This document shows, one piece after another, positions 32,407 to 40,561 of a DNA stretch of 48,234 bases (positions are counted from its first letter, which is position 1; each line of letters opens with the position of its first letter). The notes under the pieces were generated by a model that had not been told where the DNA came from, ran no database searches, and was given only the letters and a program-made list of their open reading frames with translations. The stretch spans positions 1-48,234 of the forward strand of contig NZ_JBNPOJ010000013.1 of the NCBI RefSeq assembly GCF_050315115.1, in the 5' to 3' direction. The translations under genes were made by a program, and so were the position numbers. The DNA is from Peptoniphilus_A sp022767005 (lineage in GTDB: Bacteria > Bacillota > Clostridia > Tissierellales > Peptoniphilaceae).

Positions 32407-33417
32407 ATGAAAGGTAATGAACTAAAAAGAAAAGAACATGAAGCCGTAAGATGTGGTGTTGGTTATTATGATTTCACTCACCAAATTTTAGATGTCAAGG
32501 GTAAAGATGCAGCAACTTTTTTAGACAAAGTTTTTGTAAATGACATAAAAAATATGAAAAAGGGTCACGCACTTTATACTACAATGCTAAACGAAGATGG
32601 AAAAATCATTGACGATGTAATTGTTTTTAGGTTGGAAGAAGATAAATATTTGATTTCAACTCTATACATTGACAAGATGATTAAGTGGTTTGACAAGTTT
32701 AAAGATGGATGCGACCTTGATTACAAGGATATTACTTCAAGAGTTACAATGTTTGCTATTCAAGGACCAAAGTCAAGAGATCTTGTAAATAAAATTGTTG
32801 ATGAAGACATTTCTAATTTAAAATTCTTTACTATCGAAGATAATTCTGTTGGCGACTTAGACATTATGGTTGCAAGGGCAGGTTTTACTGGTGAACTTGG
32901 ATACGAACTTTATGTTGAAAGTGGCAAGAAAGAAAAGCTAGAAGAAAAAATTAAAGAATGTGGCAAAGAGTTTGGGCTTATTAATATTACAACGGATGTA
33001 ATTATTGGAAGTTTGCCAGGAGAAAAGGGATATGTACTAATGAGTGACCTTAAAGGTACAAATCCACTTGAAGTTGGGTATGACTGGACAGTTCATTGGG
33101 ACAGCGATTTTATTGGAAAAGATGCACTTCTTAAAGAAAAAGATAATGTAAAAAGGGATTTGTTAGGCTTTGAACTTTTTGAGGAAGGCGAAGTTGAAGC
33201 AGGGGATGCAGTTCTACTAGATGGTCGAGAAATTGGAAAAGTTACAAAATTTACCTATGGCTACACAGTTGAAAAGTTTATTGGCTACTGCTTAATTGAA
33301 AAAGAATGTGCAATAGAAGGTAAAGAAGTTGAAATTAAAACTAAAGATGGCGATATAAAAGCAAAATTATGCGACAGGGTTTTCTACGACAAAGAAAATA
33401 AAAGAGTAAGAGGATAA
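32407..33417 (+). CDS. Stand-alone GcvT-like aminomethyltransferase family protein
   Basis: A 336-residue folate-binding GcvT/DmdA-fold protein. The N-terminal GVGYYDFTHQILDVKGKDAA, the DDVIVFRL segment, AIQGPKSRDLV, GFTGELGYELYVESG and the C-terminal DFIGKDALL and GYCLIEKE portions follow the family. The usual segment before PLEVGYDWTVHWD is altered (GSLPGEKGYVLMSDLKGTN). No glycine-cleavage P, H or L genes are nearby, so a demethylase or other tetrahydrofolate-dependent role is possible. It is monocistronic, with a terminator after it. Confidence 0.8.
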   Translation: MKGNELKRKEHEAVRCGVGYYDFTHQILDVKGKDAATFLDKVFVNDIKNMKKGHALYTTMLNEDGKIIDDVIVFRLEEDKYLISTLYIDKMIKWFDKFKDGCDLDYKDITSRVTMFAIQGPKSRDLVNKIVDEDISNLKFFTIEDNSVGDLDIMVARAGFTGELGYELYVESGKKEKLEEKIKECGKEFGLINITTDVIIGSLPGEKGYVLMSDLKGTNPLEVGYDWTVHWDSDFIGKDALLKEKDNVKRDLLGFELFEEGEVEAGDAVLLDGREIGKVTKFTYGYTVEKFIGYCLIEKECAIEGKEVEIKTKDGDIKAKLCDRVFYDKENKRVRG

Positions 33418-33423
33418 AATTTG

Positions 33424-33448
33424 GAGTCAGTTATCTGGCTCTTTTTTT
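33424..33448 (+). terminator. Terminator of the GcvT-like gene
   Basis: GAGTCAG (33424-33430) pairs with CTGGCTC (33435-33441, one G-U) around TTAT and is followed by seven Ts. Confidence 0.88.
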
Positions 33449-33487
33449 ATTGCATTTTTAAGCAACAATGGCGATCTATATCTAAAC

Positions 33488-33581
33488 TTTACATAGTTTC
33501 ACTATTATTTCACAGCTTGTAAAAGATTTTACACAAAATTTACAATAGTAATCTTTCAAATTTACAATATTTTTCTATAAT
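33488..33581 (+). promoter_or_regulatory. pst promoter with a PhoP-box array
   Basis: TTTACA-type hexamers recur on one face of the helix. TTTCAC at 33497 and 33508 are 11 bp apart. TTTACA at 33528 and 33539 are 11 bp apart, and another TTTACA lies 22 bp on at 33561. A further TTTACA lies at 33488. The -10 is TATAAT (33576-33581), with no good -35 (CTTTCA), as expected for an activator-dependent promoter. PhoP of Bacillus binds TTHACA-N5-TTHACA repeats, and the PhoPR genes close this operon. Confidence 0.82.
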
Positions 33582-33621
33582 GGCAGCGAAAGTAAAAATT
33601 ATATTTGAAAGGAAGATAATA

Positions 33622-34545
33622 ATGGAAATTAAAAAAATTGGCAAGGTTGGAATGATTCTTGCATTGGCAGCGTCTTTAGTTGCTTGTGGGGGAAACAAGA
33701 AGGAAGAAGCAGCTAATACTCCTAAAGAAAATGCTAAACAAGAAGAAAAGGGATCTAATGCGGCTGATCTTGGAACTATTAATGTAATTTCAAGAGAGCA
33801 AGGTTCAGGTACTAGATCTGCTTTTATTGAATTAACTGGTGTTCTTGTTAAAGATGGCGACAAAGAAGTTGACAACACTTATGCTGAAGCAGCAGTTCAA
33901 TCTTCTACTGATGCAGTTCTTACAACTGTACAAAATGATAAGGCATCTATTGGCTATATTTCTCTTGGTTCTTTAAATGATACTGTTAAGGCAGTTAAAG
34001 TTGAAGGTGTTGAAGCTACTCCTGAAAATATAAAATCTGGAAGTTATAAACTTTCTAGACCATTTAATGTTGCTTACAAAGCTGACGTAGATGCAAAAGA
34101 TAAAGACTTAATCACATTCATTATGTCAGATGAGGGACAAAAGATTTGTGAAGAAGAAGGTTATGTTGGAGATGCAAAAGGTGCTAAATACGAAGCAATT
34201 GACAATGATGCACATATTACAATTGCTGGTTCTACTTCAGTTTCTCCTCTAATGGAAAAACTTGCTGAAGCTTATAAAGCTAAAAACCCTAAGGTTCAAA
34301 TTGACATTCAGTCTAATGGTTCTTCTGCTGGTATGACTGCAGCAATGGAAGGTACAGCACAACTTGGAATGGCTTCTAGAGAACTTAAAGATGAAGAAAA
34401 GAAGGCTCTTGAATTTACAGTAATCGCAAGAGATGGTATTGCAGTAATTGTTAATAAGGAAAATAGTTGCGAAAATCTAACAGTGGATCAACTTCAAAAA
34501 ATCTTTACAGGTCAATTAACTGAATGGGCTGAAGCAGCTAAATAA
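33622..34545 (+). CDS. pstS: Circularly permuted phosphate-binding lipoprotein PstS
   Basis: Phosphate receptor of the Pst ABC importer. A signal peptide with lipobox LVAC (Cys22) and a charged linker precede the domain. In ordinary PstS the order is AGSTSV-type phosphate loop, then the GIAVIVN...LTxxQLxxIFTG...W segment, then SREQGSGTR, then the IGYIS segment. Here SREQGSGTR (residues 57-65) and IGYISLGSL (110-118) come first. AGSTSVSPL (202-210) and DGIAVIVN (271-278) through KIFTGQLTEW follow, with the protein ending at 307. All pieces are present once, so the fold should be intact with new ends. The start is ATG at 33622 after AAAGGAAG. Confidence 0.9.
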   Translation: MEIKKIGKVGMILALAASLVACGGNKKEEAANTPKENAKQEEKGSNAADLGTINVISREQGSGTRSAFIELTGVLVKDGDKEVDNTYAEAAVQSSTDAVLTTVQNDKASIGYISLGSLNDTVKAVKVEGVEATPENIKSGSYKLSRPFNVAYKADVDAKDKDLITFIMSDEGQKICEEEGYVGDAKGAKYEAIDNDAHITIAGSTSVSPLMEKLAEAYKAKNPKVQIDIQSNGSSAGMTAAMEGTAQLGMASRELKDEEKKALEFTVIARDGIAVIVNKENSCENLTVDQLQKIFTGQLTEWAEAAK

Positions 34546-34567
34546 TTAGGTACAAGGAATGAATAGA

Positions 34568-35476
34568 ATGGAAGATACTAATAAAAAAGTACTCCATAAA
34601 GAAAACCAAAGAAAAGCATTCACTAAGGAAGAGGTATTTAAATACTTCTTCCTAGTTTGTTCTGTATTGTCAATTTTCTTTTTGTTATTGATATGTATAT
34701 TTATCTTCAAAGACTCTCTTGGTTTTATTGGAAAAATTGGAGTAGGAAAATTTATCCTTAACGACAGTTGGGCACCAATGAATGTGCCAGCAAGTTATGG
34801 AATTCTACCTATGATAATTGGTTCTATAATGATCACTGCTTTATCATGTATTGCAGCAGTTCCAGTTTCAATTATGGTAGCTTGTTATTTGGCATTTGAT
34901 TGTCCAAAAAACATTTATAGAGTTTTAAAGCCTGCACTAAACTTAATGACAGGTATACCTTCAATTGTATATGGTTTTTTTGCCTTAACAGTTATAGTGC
35001 CAATTAATAGATCGCTTTTTGGTGGTACAGGCATGAATATGTTATCTGCATCAATATTGCTTCTGATTATGGTTTTGCCAACAATAATATCTATGGCAGA
35101 AGCATCTCTAAGAACTGTTCCACAATCTTTTTATCAGGGCTCACTTTCTCTTGGTGCAACTCACGATGAAACTATTACAAGAGTAATGATACCTGCTGCA
35201 AAATCTGGTATTTTTGCTGGAATAATTTTAGGGGTTGGTCGTGCAATTGGCGAAACAATGGCAGTAATATTAGTTGCAGGAAATCAAACTAGATTGACCT
35301 TAAATCCTCTAAAAGGAATTAGAACTATGACGACTAACATAGTGCTTGAAATGGCTTATGCAGCTGGAGAACACAGACAAGCTCTTATAGCAACTGCAGC
35401 TGTACTTTTTATTTTTATTTTGATTATCAATATTGGATTTTTTATAGTAAAGAGTAGGAGCGAAAACAATGGTTAA
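34568..35476 (+). CDS. pstC: Phosphate ABC transporter permease PstC
   Basis: A 302-residue inner membrane permease with six helices and the ABC coupling segment SLGATHDETITRVMIPAAKSG followed by GRAIGETMAV. IPSIVYGFFAL is the PstC/PstA core motif. The ATG at 34559 lies too close to the AAGGA site, so the ATG at 34568 is preferred (9-base gap). It overlaps pstA by 8 bp. Confidence 0.93.
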   Translation: MEDTNKKVLHKENQRKAFTKEEVFKYFFLVCSVLSIFFLLLICIFIFKDSLGFIGKIGVGKFILNDSWAPMNVPASYGILPMIIGSIMITALSCIAAVPVSIMVACYLAFDCPKNIYRVLKPALNLMTGIPSIVYGFFALTVIVPINRSLFGGTGMNMLSASILLLIMVLPTIISMAEASLRTVPQSFYQGSLSLGATHDETITRVMIPAAKSGIFAGIILGVGRAIGETMAVILVAGNQTRLTLNPLKGIRTMTTNIVLEMAYAAGEHRQALIATAAVLFIFILIINIGFFIVKSRSENNG

Positions 35477-36350
35477 ATTTATTACAATAGGAATATTATT
35501 ATTTTTTGTCGCTCTAGTTTTTGGACTTCACTTTATAAAGGGATTATCTTTTTATAGGATAACTACTAGACTTTTCTCAGGAATGACTTTTGCAATTTTA
35601 GTTTTTATCGTTGCATTTGTAGTTTTTAAAGGAGCACTTTCCTTTAGACCAGATATGCTTTCGCTAAATTATACTTCAGAAAATGTATCCATGGGACCTG
35701 CGATTATCACAACACTTCTTACAGTTGTCCTTGCAATATTATTTGCATCACCAATTGGAATTTTTACTGCAATATTTTTAGTTGAATACACAGATGTTGA
35801 AAACAAACTTGTTAAGGCAATTAGACTTGCAACAGAAACTCTAGCAGGTATTCCGTCAATTGTATATGGGTTATTTGGTATGCTATTCTTTGGTCTAAAG
35901 TTAAAGATGGGCTTTTCAGTAATTTCTGGTGTATTGACAGTATCTATTATGATTCTTCCAATTATAATGAGAGCCACAGAAGAAGCACTAAAATCAGTTC
36001 ACCCGTCAATTAGACAAGGTTCTTTTGCACTTGGAGCAGGTAAACTTAGAACAATTTTTAAAGTTGTACTACCAGTTGCTATCCCAGGAATTTTATCTGG
36101 AATAATTTTATCTATTGGACGTGTAGTTGGTGAAACAGCTGCACTTATGTACACACTAGGTACAGCAACATCACTTCCAACATCACTTAAATCATCTTCA
36201 AGGACATTAGCTTTACACATGTATGTGCTTTCATCTGAAGGTAAACATGTTGGAGAAGCTTATGCAACGGGAATGGTGCTTTTGTTACTTGTTCTTTTAA
36301 TCAACTGGTCTTCTACTAAGCTTGCAGAAAAACTAAAGGAGGTAGAATAA
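35469..36350 (+). CDS. pstA: Phosphate ABC transporter permease PstA
   Basis: A 293-residue six-helix partner of PstC. It shows IPSIVYGLFGMLFFG, the coupling segment SFALGAGKLRTIFKVVLPVA and GRVVGETAALMYTLGTA. The stop overlaps the pstB start by one base (TAATG). Confidence 0.93.
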   Translation: MVKFITIGILLFFVALVFGLHFIKGLSFYRITTRLFSGMTFAILVFIVAFVVFKGALSFRPDMLSLNYTSENVSMGPAIITTLLTVVLAILFASPIGIFTAIFLVEYTDVENKLVKAIRLATETLAGIPSIVYGLFGMLFFGLKLKMGFSVISGVLTVSIMILPIIMRATEEALKSVHPSIRQGSFALGAGKLRTIFKVVLPVAIPGILSGIILSIGRVVGETAALMYTLGTATSLPTSLKSSSRTLALHMYVLSSEGKHVGEAYATGMVLLLLVLLINWSSTKLAEKLKEVE

Positions 36351-37105
36351 TGCAATCAAAGATGAATGTCAAGGATCTCGATTTATATTATGGAGATTTT
36401 AAAGCACTTCACAATATAAATTTAGAAATAAGGGAAAATGAAATTTTATCATTTATTGGACCTTCTGGCTGTGGTAAGTCAACACTATTAAAATGTTTAA
36501 ATAGAATGAATGACCTAGTAGTGGGTTGTAGAATAGAGGGAGAGATAACTTTAGATGGCGAAGATATTTACGCCAAGAATTACGATGTAAACAAGCTTAG
36601 AAAAAGGGTGGGAATGGTATTTCAACAGCCAAACCCCTTTCCAATGAGCATTTACGAAAATATTGCCTATGGTCCAAAGACTCATGGCATAAAAAATAAA
36701 GCAGAGTTAGATGAAATTGTGGAGTCATCGCTTAAGCAAGCAGCAATTTGGGATGAAGTAAAGGACGATTTAAAAAAGTCTGCACTTTCAATTTCCGGAG
36801 GGCAACAACAAAGACTTTGTATTGCAAGAGCAATAGCAGTAAATCCTGAAGTAATTTTAATGGACGAACCAACATCTGCTCTTGACCCAATTTCTACAGG
36901 AAAAATTGAAGATTTAGCACAAGAATTAAAGGAGCAGTACACAATAGTTATGGTTACTCACAATATGCAACAAGCTTCAAGAATTTCTGACAAGACAGCA
37001 TTTTTCCTTCAAGGAGTAATTGTTGAATATGGAAACACAATTGACATATTTACAAATCCAAGGGAAGAAAAAACAGAATTATATGTAACAGGAAGGTTCG
37101 GCTAA
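36350..37105 (+). CDS. pstB: Phosphate ABC transporter ATPase PstB
   Basis: A 251-residue ATPase with Walker A GPSGCGKST, the CLNRMNDLV stretch characteristic of PstB, signature SISGGQQQRLCIARA and Walker B VILMDEPTSALDPI. It couples ATP hydrolysis to PstCA. The start is preceded by GGAGG inside the pstA end, and its stop overlaps phoU by one base. Confidence 0.95.
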   Translation: MQSKMNVKDLDLYYGDFKALHNINLEIRENEILSFIGPSGCGKSTLLKCLNRMNDLVVGCRIEGEITLDGEDIYAKNYDVNKLRKRVGMVFQQPNPFPMSIYENIAYGPKTHGIKNKAELDEIVESSLKQAAIWDEVKDDLKKSALSISGGQQQRLCIARAIAVNPEVILMDEPTSALDPISTGKIEDLAQELKEQYTIVMVTHNMQQASRISDKTAFFLQGVIVEYGNTIDIFTNPREEKTELYVTGRFG

Positions 37106-37734
37106 TGAGAAAGAAATTTGATGAAGAATTAAGACATCTAAATAATTTACTTTTAGAAATGGCAATGCTAAATGAAACTGCAATTAAAAAATCAATTTCA
37201 TTATTAGATAAAAAAGACGAAGCTATTGCAGAAGAAGTTTCAAATTATGAAGAAAGAACTGATGTCTATGAAGGCATTATTCAAAAACAATGTTTAAAAA
37301 TTTTCGTTGAACAACAACCAGCAGCAAGTGATCTTAGAAGAGTATCTTCTGCCTTAAAAATGATTACCGACATGGAAAGAATTGGCGATAATGCTAGGGA
37401 CATCGCAGAAATTTGTATGATGTTACCCGATGACTATGCCTCAGATAAATTTCCTCTAGTAAAACAAATGGCAGAAGCGACTATTACACTTTTAAATAAG
37501 TCCATAGATTCCTTTGTAAACATGGATATTGATTCTGCAAATAAAATTGACGACGAAGATGATGTTGTAGATAATTATTTTGTGATGATAAGAGATGAAT
37601 TAATTGATATAATTAAATCAGATTTTGATCCCGCAGCTGCAATTGATATTATAATGATTGCAAAATACCTAGAGAGAATATCAGATCACGCTGTAAATAT
37701 TGCTAAGTGGGTAATATTTTCTATAAAAGGATGA
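37105..37734 (+). CDS. phoU: Phosphate signalling protein PhoU
   Basis: A 209-residue helical protein made of two PhoU three-helix repeats, with acidic metal-binding patches ERIGDNARDIAE and ERISDHAVNIAKW. It links Pst transport to the sensor kinase so that the Pho response is off when phosphate is plentiful. It sits between pstB and the two-component genes, the expected place. Confidence 0.93.
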   Translation: MRKKFDEELRHLNNLLLEMAMLNETAIKKSISLLDKKDEAIAEEVSNYEERTDVYEGIIQKQCLKIFVEQQPAASDLRRVSSALKMITDMERIGDNARDIAEICMMLPDDYASDKFPLVKQMAEATITLLNKSIDSFVNMDIDSANKIDDEDDVVDNYFVMIRDELIDIIKSDFDPAAAIDIIMIAKYLERISDHAVNIAKWVIFSIKG

Positions 37735-37738
37735 TTTA

Positions 37739-38419
37739 ATGTTAATTTATGTAGTAGAAGATGATACATCGATTTTAAAATTAATTGAATATTCATTGAG
37801 AAGCAAGGGTTACGATGTCTACTGCTTTGAAAATGGCAATGATTTTTTTGAAAAGCTTAGTGAAAAAAAACCGGATATTGTGCTTCTTGACATAATGCTT
37901 CCAGATATTGATGGAACAGAAATTTTAACTAAGCTAAAGGAAAAAGACGACACTAAAAATATTTGGGTAATGATGATTACAGCAAAGACTTCTGAGTACG
38001 ATATTATTTCAGCACTAGATGGTGGTGCTGACGATTATATTAAAAAGCCTTTTTCTGTAATGGAACTTTTATCAAGAGTTGGTGCCATAGCTAGACGTGT
38101 AGGCACTTCTGAAAAAGATAAAAATATTTTAGAATTTAACGGCATTGTCATGAATAATTTAAAGAGAACTGTTACAATTGACGGCGAGCAAGTGGATTTT
38201 ACTTTTAAAGAATATGAACTTTTAAAATACTTGATTTTAAATAAGGAAATAGTCATCTCTCGTGAAAAACTTCTAACTTATATCTGGGGTTACGATTATG
38301 AAGGCGAAACAAGAACTGTGGATATGCACATAAAACTTCTTCGCGATAAATTACAGGAAAAAAGAAATTATATAAAGACAATTAGAGGCGTGGGCTATAT
38401 GCTTTCAACGAAGGATTGA
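37739..38419 (+). CDS. phoP: Response regulator of the phosphate two-component system (PhoP/PhoB type)
   Basis: A 226-residue OmpR-family regulator. The receiver domain has the acidic pair EDD, the phosphoacceptor Asp in VLLDIMLPDIDG near residue 52, and the Lys in IKKPF. The C-terminal winged helix (FKEYELLKYLILN onward, TVDMHIKLLRDKL) is complete. Its position after phoU and the PhoP-type boxes at 33488-33566 support a phosphate role. Confidence 0.9.
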   Translation: MLIYVVEDDTSILKLIEYSLRSKGYDVYCFENGNDFFEKLSEKKPDIVLLDIMLPDIDGTEILTKLKEKDDTKNIWVMMITAKTSEYDIISALDGGADDYIKKPFSVMELLSRVGAIARRVGTSEKDKNILEFNGIVMNNLKRTVTIDGEQVDFTFKEYELLKYLILNKEIVISREKLLTYIWGYDYEGETRTVDMHIKLLRDKLQEKRNYIKTIRGVGYMLSTKD

Positions 38420-38420
38420 C

Positions 38421-40103
38421 ATGAAAAATAGATTTTTTAGATATTTACTTGGAATATCGCTTCTCACGCTTTTTCTCTCAACTATTACTTCCATGTTTAT
38501 CTATTATTATGTCTATGTAGATAGATCAAATAGAGACCTTTCAAATATAGTCATCACCATGGGCGAAACTTTAAATAAAATTGATGATGACGAAAATTAT
38601 CTAGTTGACGTGGCGAAAAAGAAAAGAGATTTTAGAATTACTTTAATAAAAGAAGATGGAAATGTAGTTTACGATTCAGCTGAGGATGCAAAGTTTCTTC
38701 CTACGCACAAGGATAGACCAGAAGTTATTAAGGCACAAAAAGATGGCTTTGCACAAATTGAAAGATTTTCAACGACTCTTTCCAAGGATGTTTATTATGT
38801 AAGCTTAAAACTTGAAGACGGAAGTATTTTAAGAGTGTCAAGAGAGATGGAAAACCTCCTTGGCACCTTTACAAAAGTTCTTCCCATAGATATTTTAATG
38901 TCGCTTCTTGTATTTGGCATTGCAATAGTAGTTTCAGGTAGACTTACGAAAAAAACCTTTGAACCTTTAAATAATTTAAATGAGGATTTACTTACAATTG
39001 ACACAAATAAAGTTCCAGAGATAAGTCCCTTTATTCAAAAAATTAATAAGCAAAACAAGACTATAAAGGAGAATTTCAAGGAGATTAGTCGAGAAAGGGA
39101 CACCATTGAAACCATTTTGAAAAATATGAAAGAGTCGCTTATTATAATCGATGAAAATAAAAACTTGCTCTCTGTGAACAATTCTGCGAGGGAACTTTTT
39201 AATTCAAAAAGAAAACTCATTGGAGAAAATATTTTAAATTTAATAAGAGATGATGATCTATTAAAATTAATTGACGACGCCTTAAAGGGTTCTAGCGTAG
39301 AATCTGTTACTAATATTGGAGATAGGGAATTTAAATTTTATGTCAATCCAGTATTTGAAGACAAAAAAGTTAGAGGCGTGGTAATTTTATTTATCGATGA
39401 AACTGAAGAGATTAGAGCATTAAGATTAAGAGAAGAATTTTCATCTAATGTAAGTCATGAGCTGAAGACACCACTTACATCAATATGTGGCTTTTCAGAA
39501 CTTTTAGTGAATGGAATGGTAGACGACGACAACAAGGAAGAGTTTTACAAATTAATTTATGACGATTCAAAAAGACTTTTAAATTTAATCGAAGACATTA
39601 TGAAAATTTCTGGGATTGAAACCGCAGAATCTTTCTCTCGTGAAGAGATAAAATTGAAGAATCTTATAAGTGACATTTTAAGAGCTCAAAGAAATTTAAT
39701 TGACGAGAAAAATATTACCGTTACTTTAGAAGGCGATGGGCTTGTATTTGAAAACAAAACTATGATGTGGGAACTCTTTGCAAACATTATAAATAATGGA
39801 CTAAAATACAATAAAGATGGCGGAAAGCTTGACATAAAAATCACTGAGGATGAAAAAAATCAAGAAATTTTTATTACAGACACAGGCATAGGCATTCCAT
39901 CAAAGAATCTAGCAAGAATTTTTGAAAGATTTTATCGCGTAGATAAATCAAGGTCTAGAAAAATTGGCGGGACAGGTCTTGGACTTTCCATAGTAAAGCA
40001 TGTTTTGCAATCCATTGACGGAAAGCTAGAGATAAGTTCAAAACTTGGAATAGGAACTCAATTTAAAGTAATTTTAAAAAAAGATAGAATAGAAAATAAA
40101 TAA
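38421..40103 (+). CDS. phoR: Sensor histidine kinase PhoR
   Basis: A 560-residue membrane kinase with helices at about 8-30 and 152-172 flanking an extracytoplasmic domain. A HAMP-like linker (about 173-225) and a PAS domain (about 230-335) follow. The dimerisation domain carries the phosphoacceptor in SHELKTPLTSICGFSELL, and the catalytic domain has the G boxes DTGIGIPSKN and GGTGLGLSIVKH. It should phosphorylate the upstream response regulator when phosphate is low. It lies one base after that gene. Confidence 0.92.
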   Translation: MKNRFFRYLLGISLLTLFLSTITSMFIYYYVYVDRSNRDLSNIVITMGETLNKIDDDENYLVDVAKKKRDFRITLIKEDGNVVYDSAEDAKFLPTHKDRPEVIKAQKDGFAQIERFSTTLSKDVYYVSLKLEDGSILRVSREMENLLGTFTKVLPIDILMSLLVFGIAIVVSGRLTKKTFEPLNNLNEDLLTIDTNKVPEISPFIQKINKQNKTIKENFKEISRERDTIETILKNMKESLIIIDENKNLLSVNNSARELFNSKRKLIGENILNLIRDDDLLKLIDDALKGSSVESVTNIGDREFKFYVNPVFEDKKVRGVVILFIDETEEIRALRLREEFSSNVSHELKTPLTSICGFSELLVNGMVDDDNKEEFYKLIYDDSKRLLNLIEDIMKISGIETAESFSREEIKLKNLISDILRAQRNLIDEKNITVTLEGDGLVFENKTMMWELFANIINNGLKYNKDGGKLDIKITEDEKNQEIFITDTGIGIPSKNLARIFERFYRVDKSRSRKIGGTGLGLSIVKHVLQSIDGKLEISSKLGIGTQFKVILKKDRIENK

Positions 40104-40126
40104 ATAAAATAATAAATTTTAATAAC

Positions 40127-40159
40127 TCCTAAAGACTTGCTCAATGAGTCAGTTTTTTT
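40127..40159 (+). terminator. Weak terminator after phoR
   Basis: GACT (40134-40137) can pair with AGTC (40147-40150), ahead of seven Ts. The stem is short, so read-through to 40255 is possible. Confidence 0.5.
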
Positions 40160-40222
40160 AACATTTTTTAAAAATATTAATTTATTCTAAGTGAATATTT
40201 TTAATTATTAAAAAAATTAAAT

Positions 40223-40234
40223 GATAATATTATC
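40223..40234 (+). promoter_or_regulatory. Perfect palindrome before the P-type ATPase pair
   Basis: GATAATATTATC is a perfect 12-bp palindrome 20 bp upstream of the small protein start and could overlap the -10 region. It resembles the half sites of Fur-family metal regulators, which would suit an operon encoding a metal pump. AT-rich palindromes also arise by chance. Confidence 0.4.
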
Positions 40235-40254
40235 TTAAAAAAGAGGAGGCTATT

Positions 40255-40560
40255 ATGAAAAAGAAATTAATTAATTTAGGATTAGGTTTTGTTGCAGGAG
40301 CTATTGGTGGAAAAATTCTTTCATCAAAAACTGCAAAAAGAATTGCAGTAACAACAGTTGCTGAAGGACTTAAAATTAAAGAAGGAATTGACAAGGGTGT
40401 TGAAAGTGTAAAAGTTTCAACTGAAGACATTGTTGCTGAAGCAAAAGTCAAAAAAGCTGAAGACGAAAGAAAAGAAGCTGAAAGAAAAGCGAACTTAGAT
40501 ATTGAAAAAGTTGCTAAGGAAGGCGAAGAAACTTCAGAAGAAGCTGAAGTAGAAGAGTAA
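40255..40560 (+). CDS. Small membrane-associated protein (DUF6110 type) paired with the metal ATPase
   Basis: A 101-residue protein. An N-terminal glycine-rich hydrophobic segment (LINLGLGFVAGAIGGKIL) is followed by a long charged helix ending in a Glu-rich tail. Short proteins of this shape occur directly before P1B-type ATPases in Firmicutes and are grouped as DUF6110. No enzyme motif is visible; a membrane adaptor or chaperone for the pump is inference. The ribosome site is GAGGAGG. Confidence 0.7.
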   Translation: MKKKLINLGLGFVAGAIGGKILSSKTAKRIAVTTVAEGLKIKEGIDKGVESVKVSTEDIVAEAKVKKAEDERKEAERKANLDIEKVAKEGEETSEEAEVEE

Positions 40561-40561
40561 T

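Noticed and set aside
33622..34545. PstS segment order as a frameshift, fusion of two proteins or assembly artefact
   Set aside because: One uninterrupted frame carries a signal peptide and lipobox, every PstS segment once, and normal spacing to pstC.
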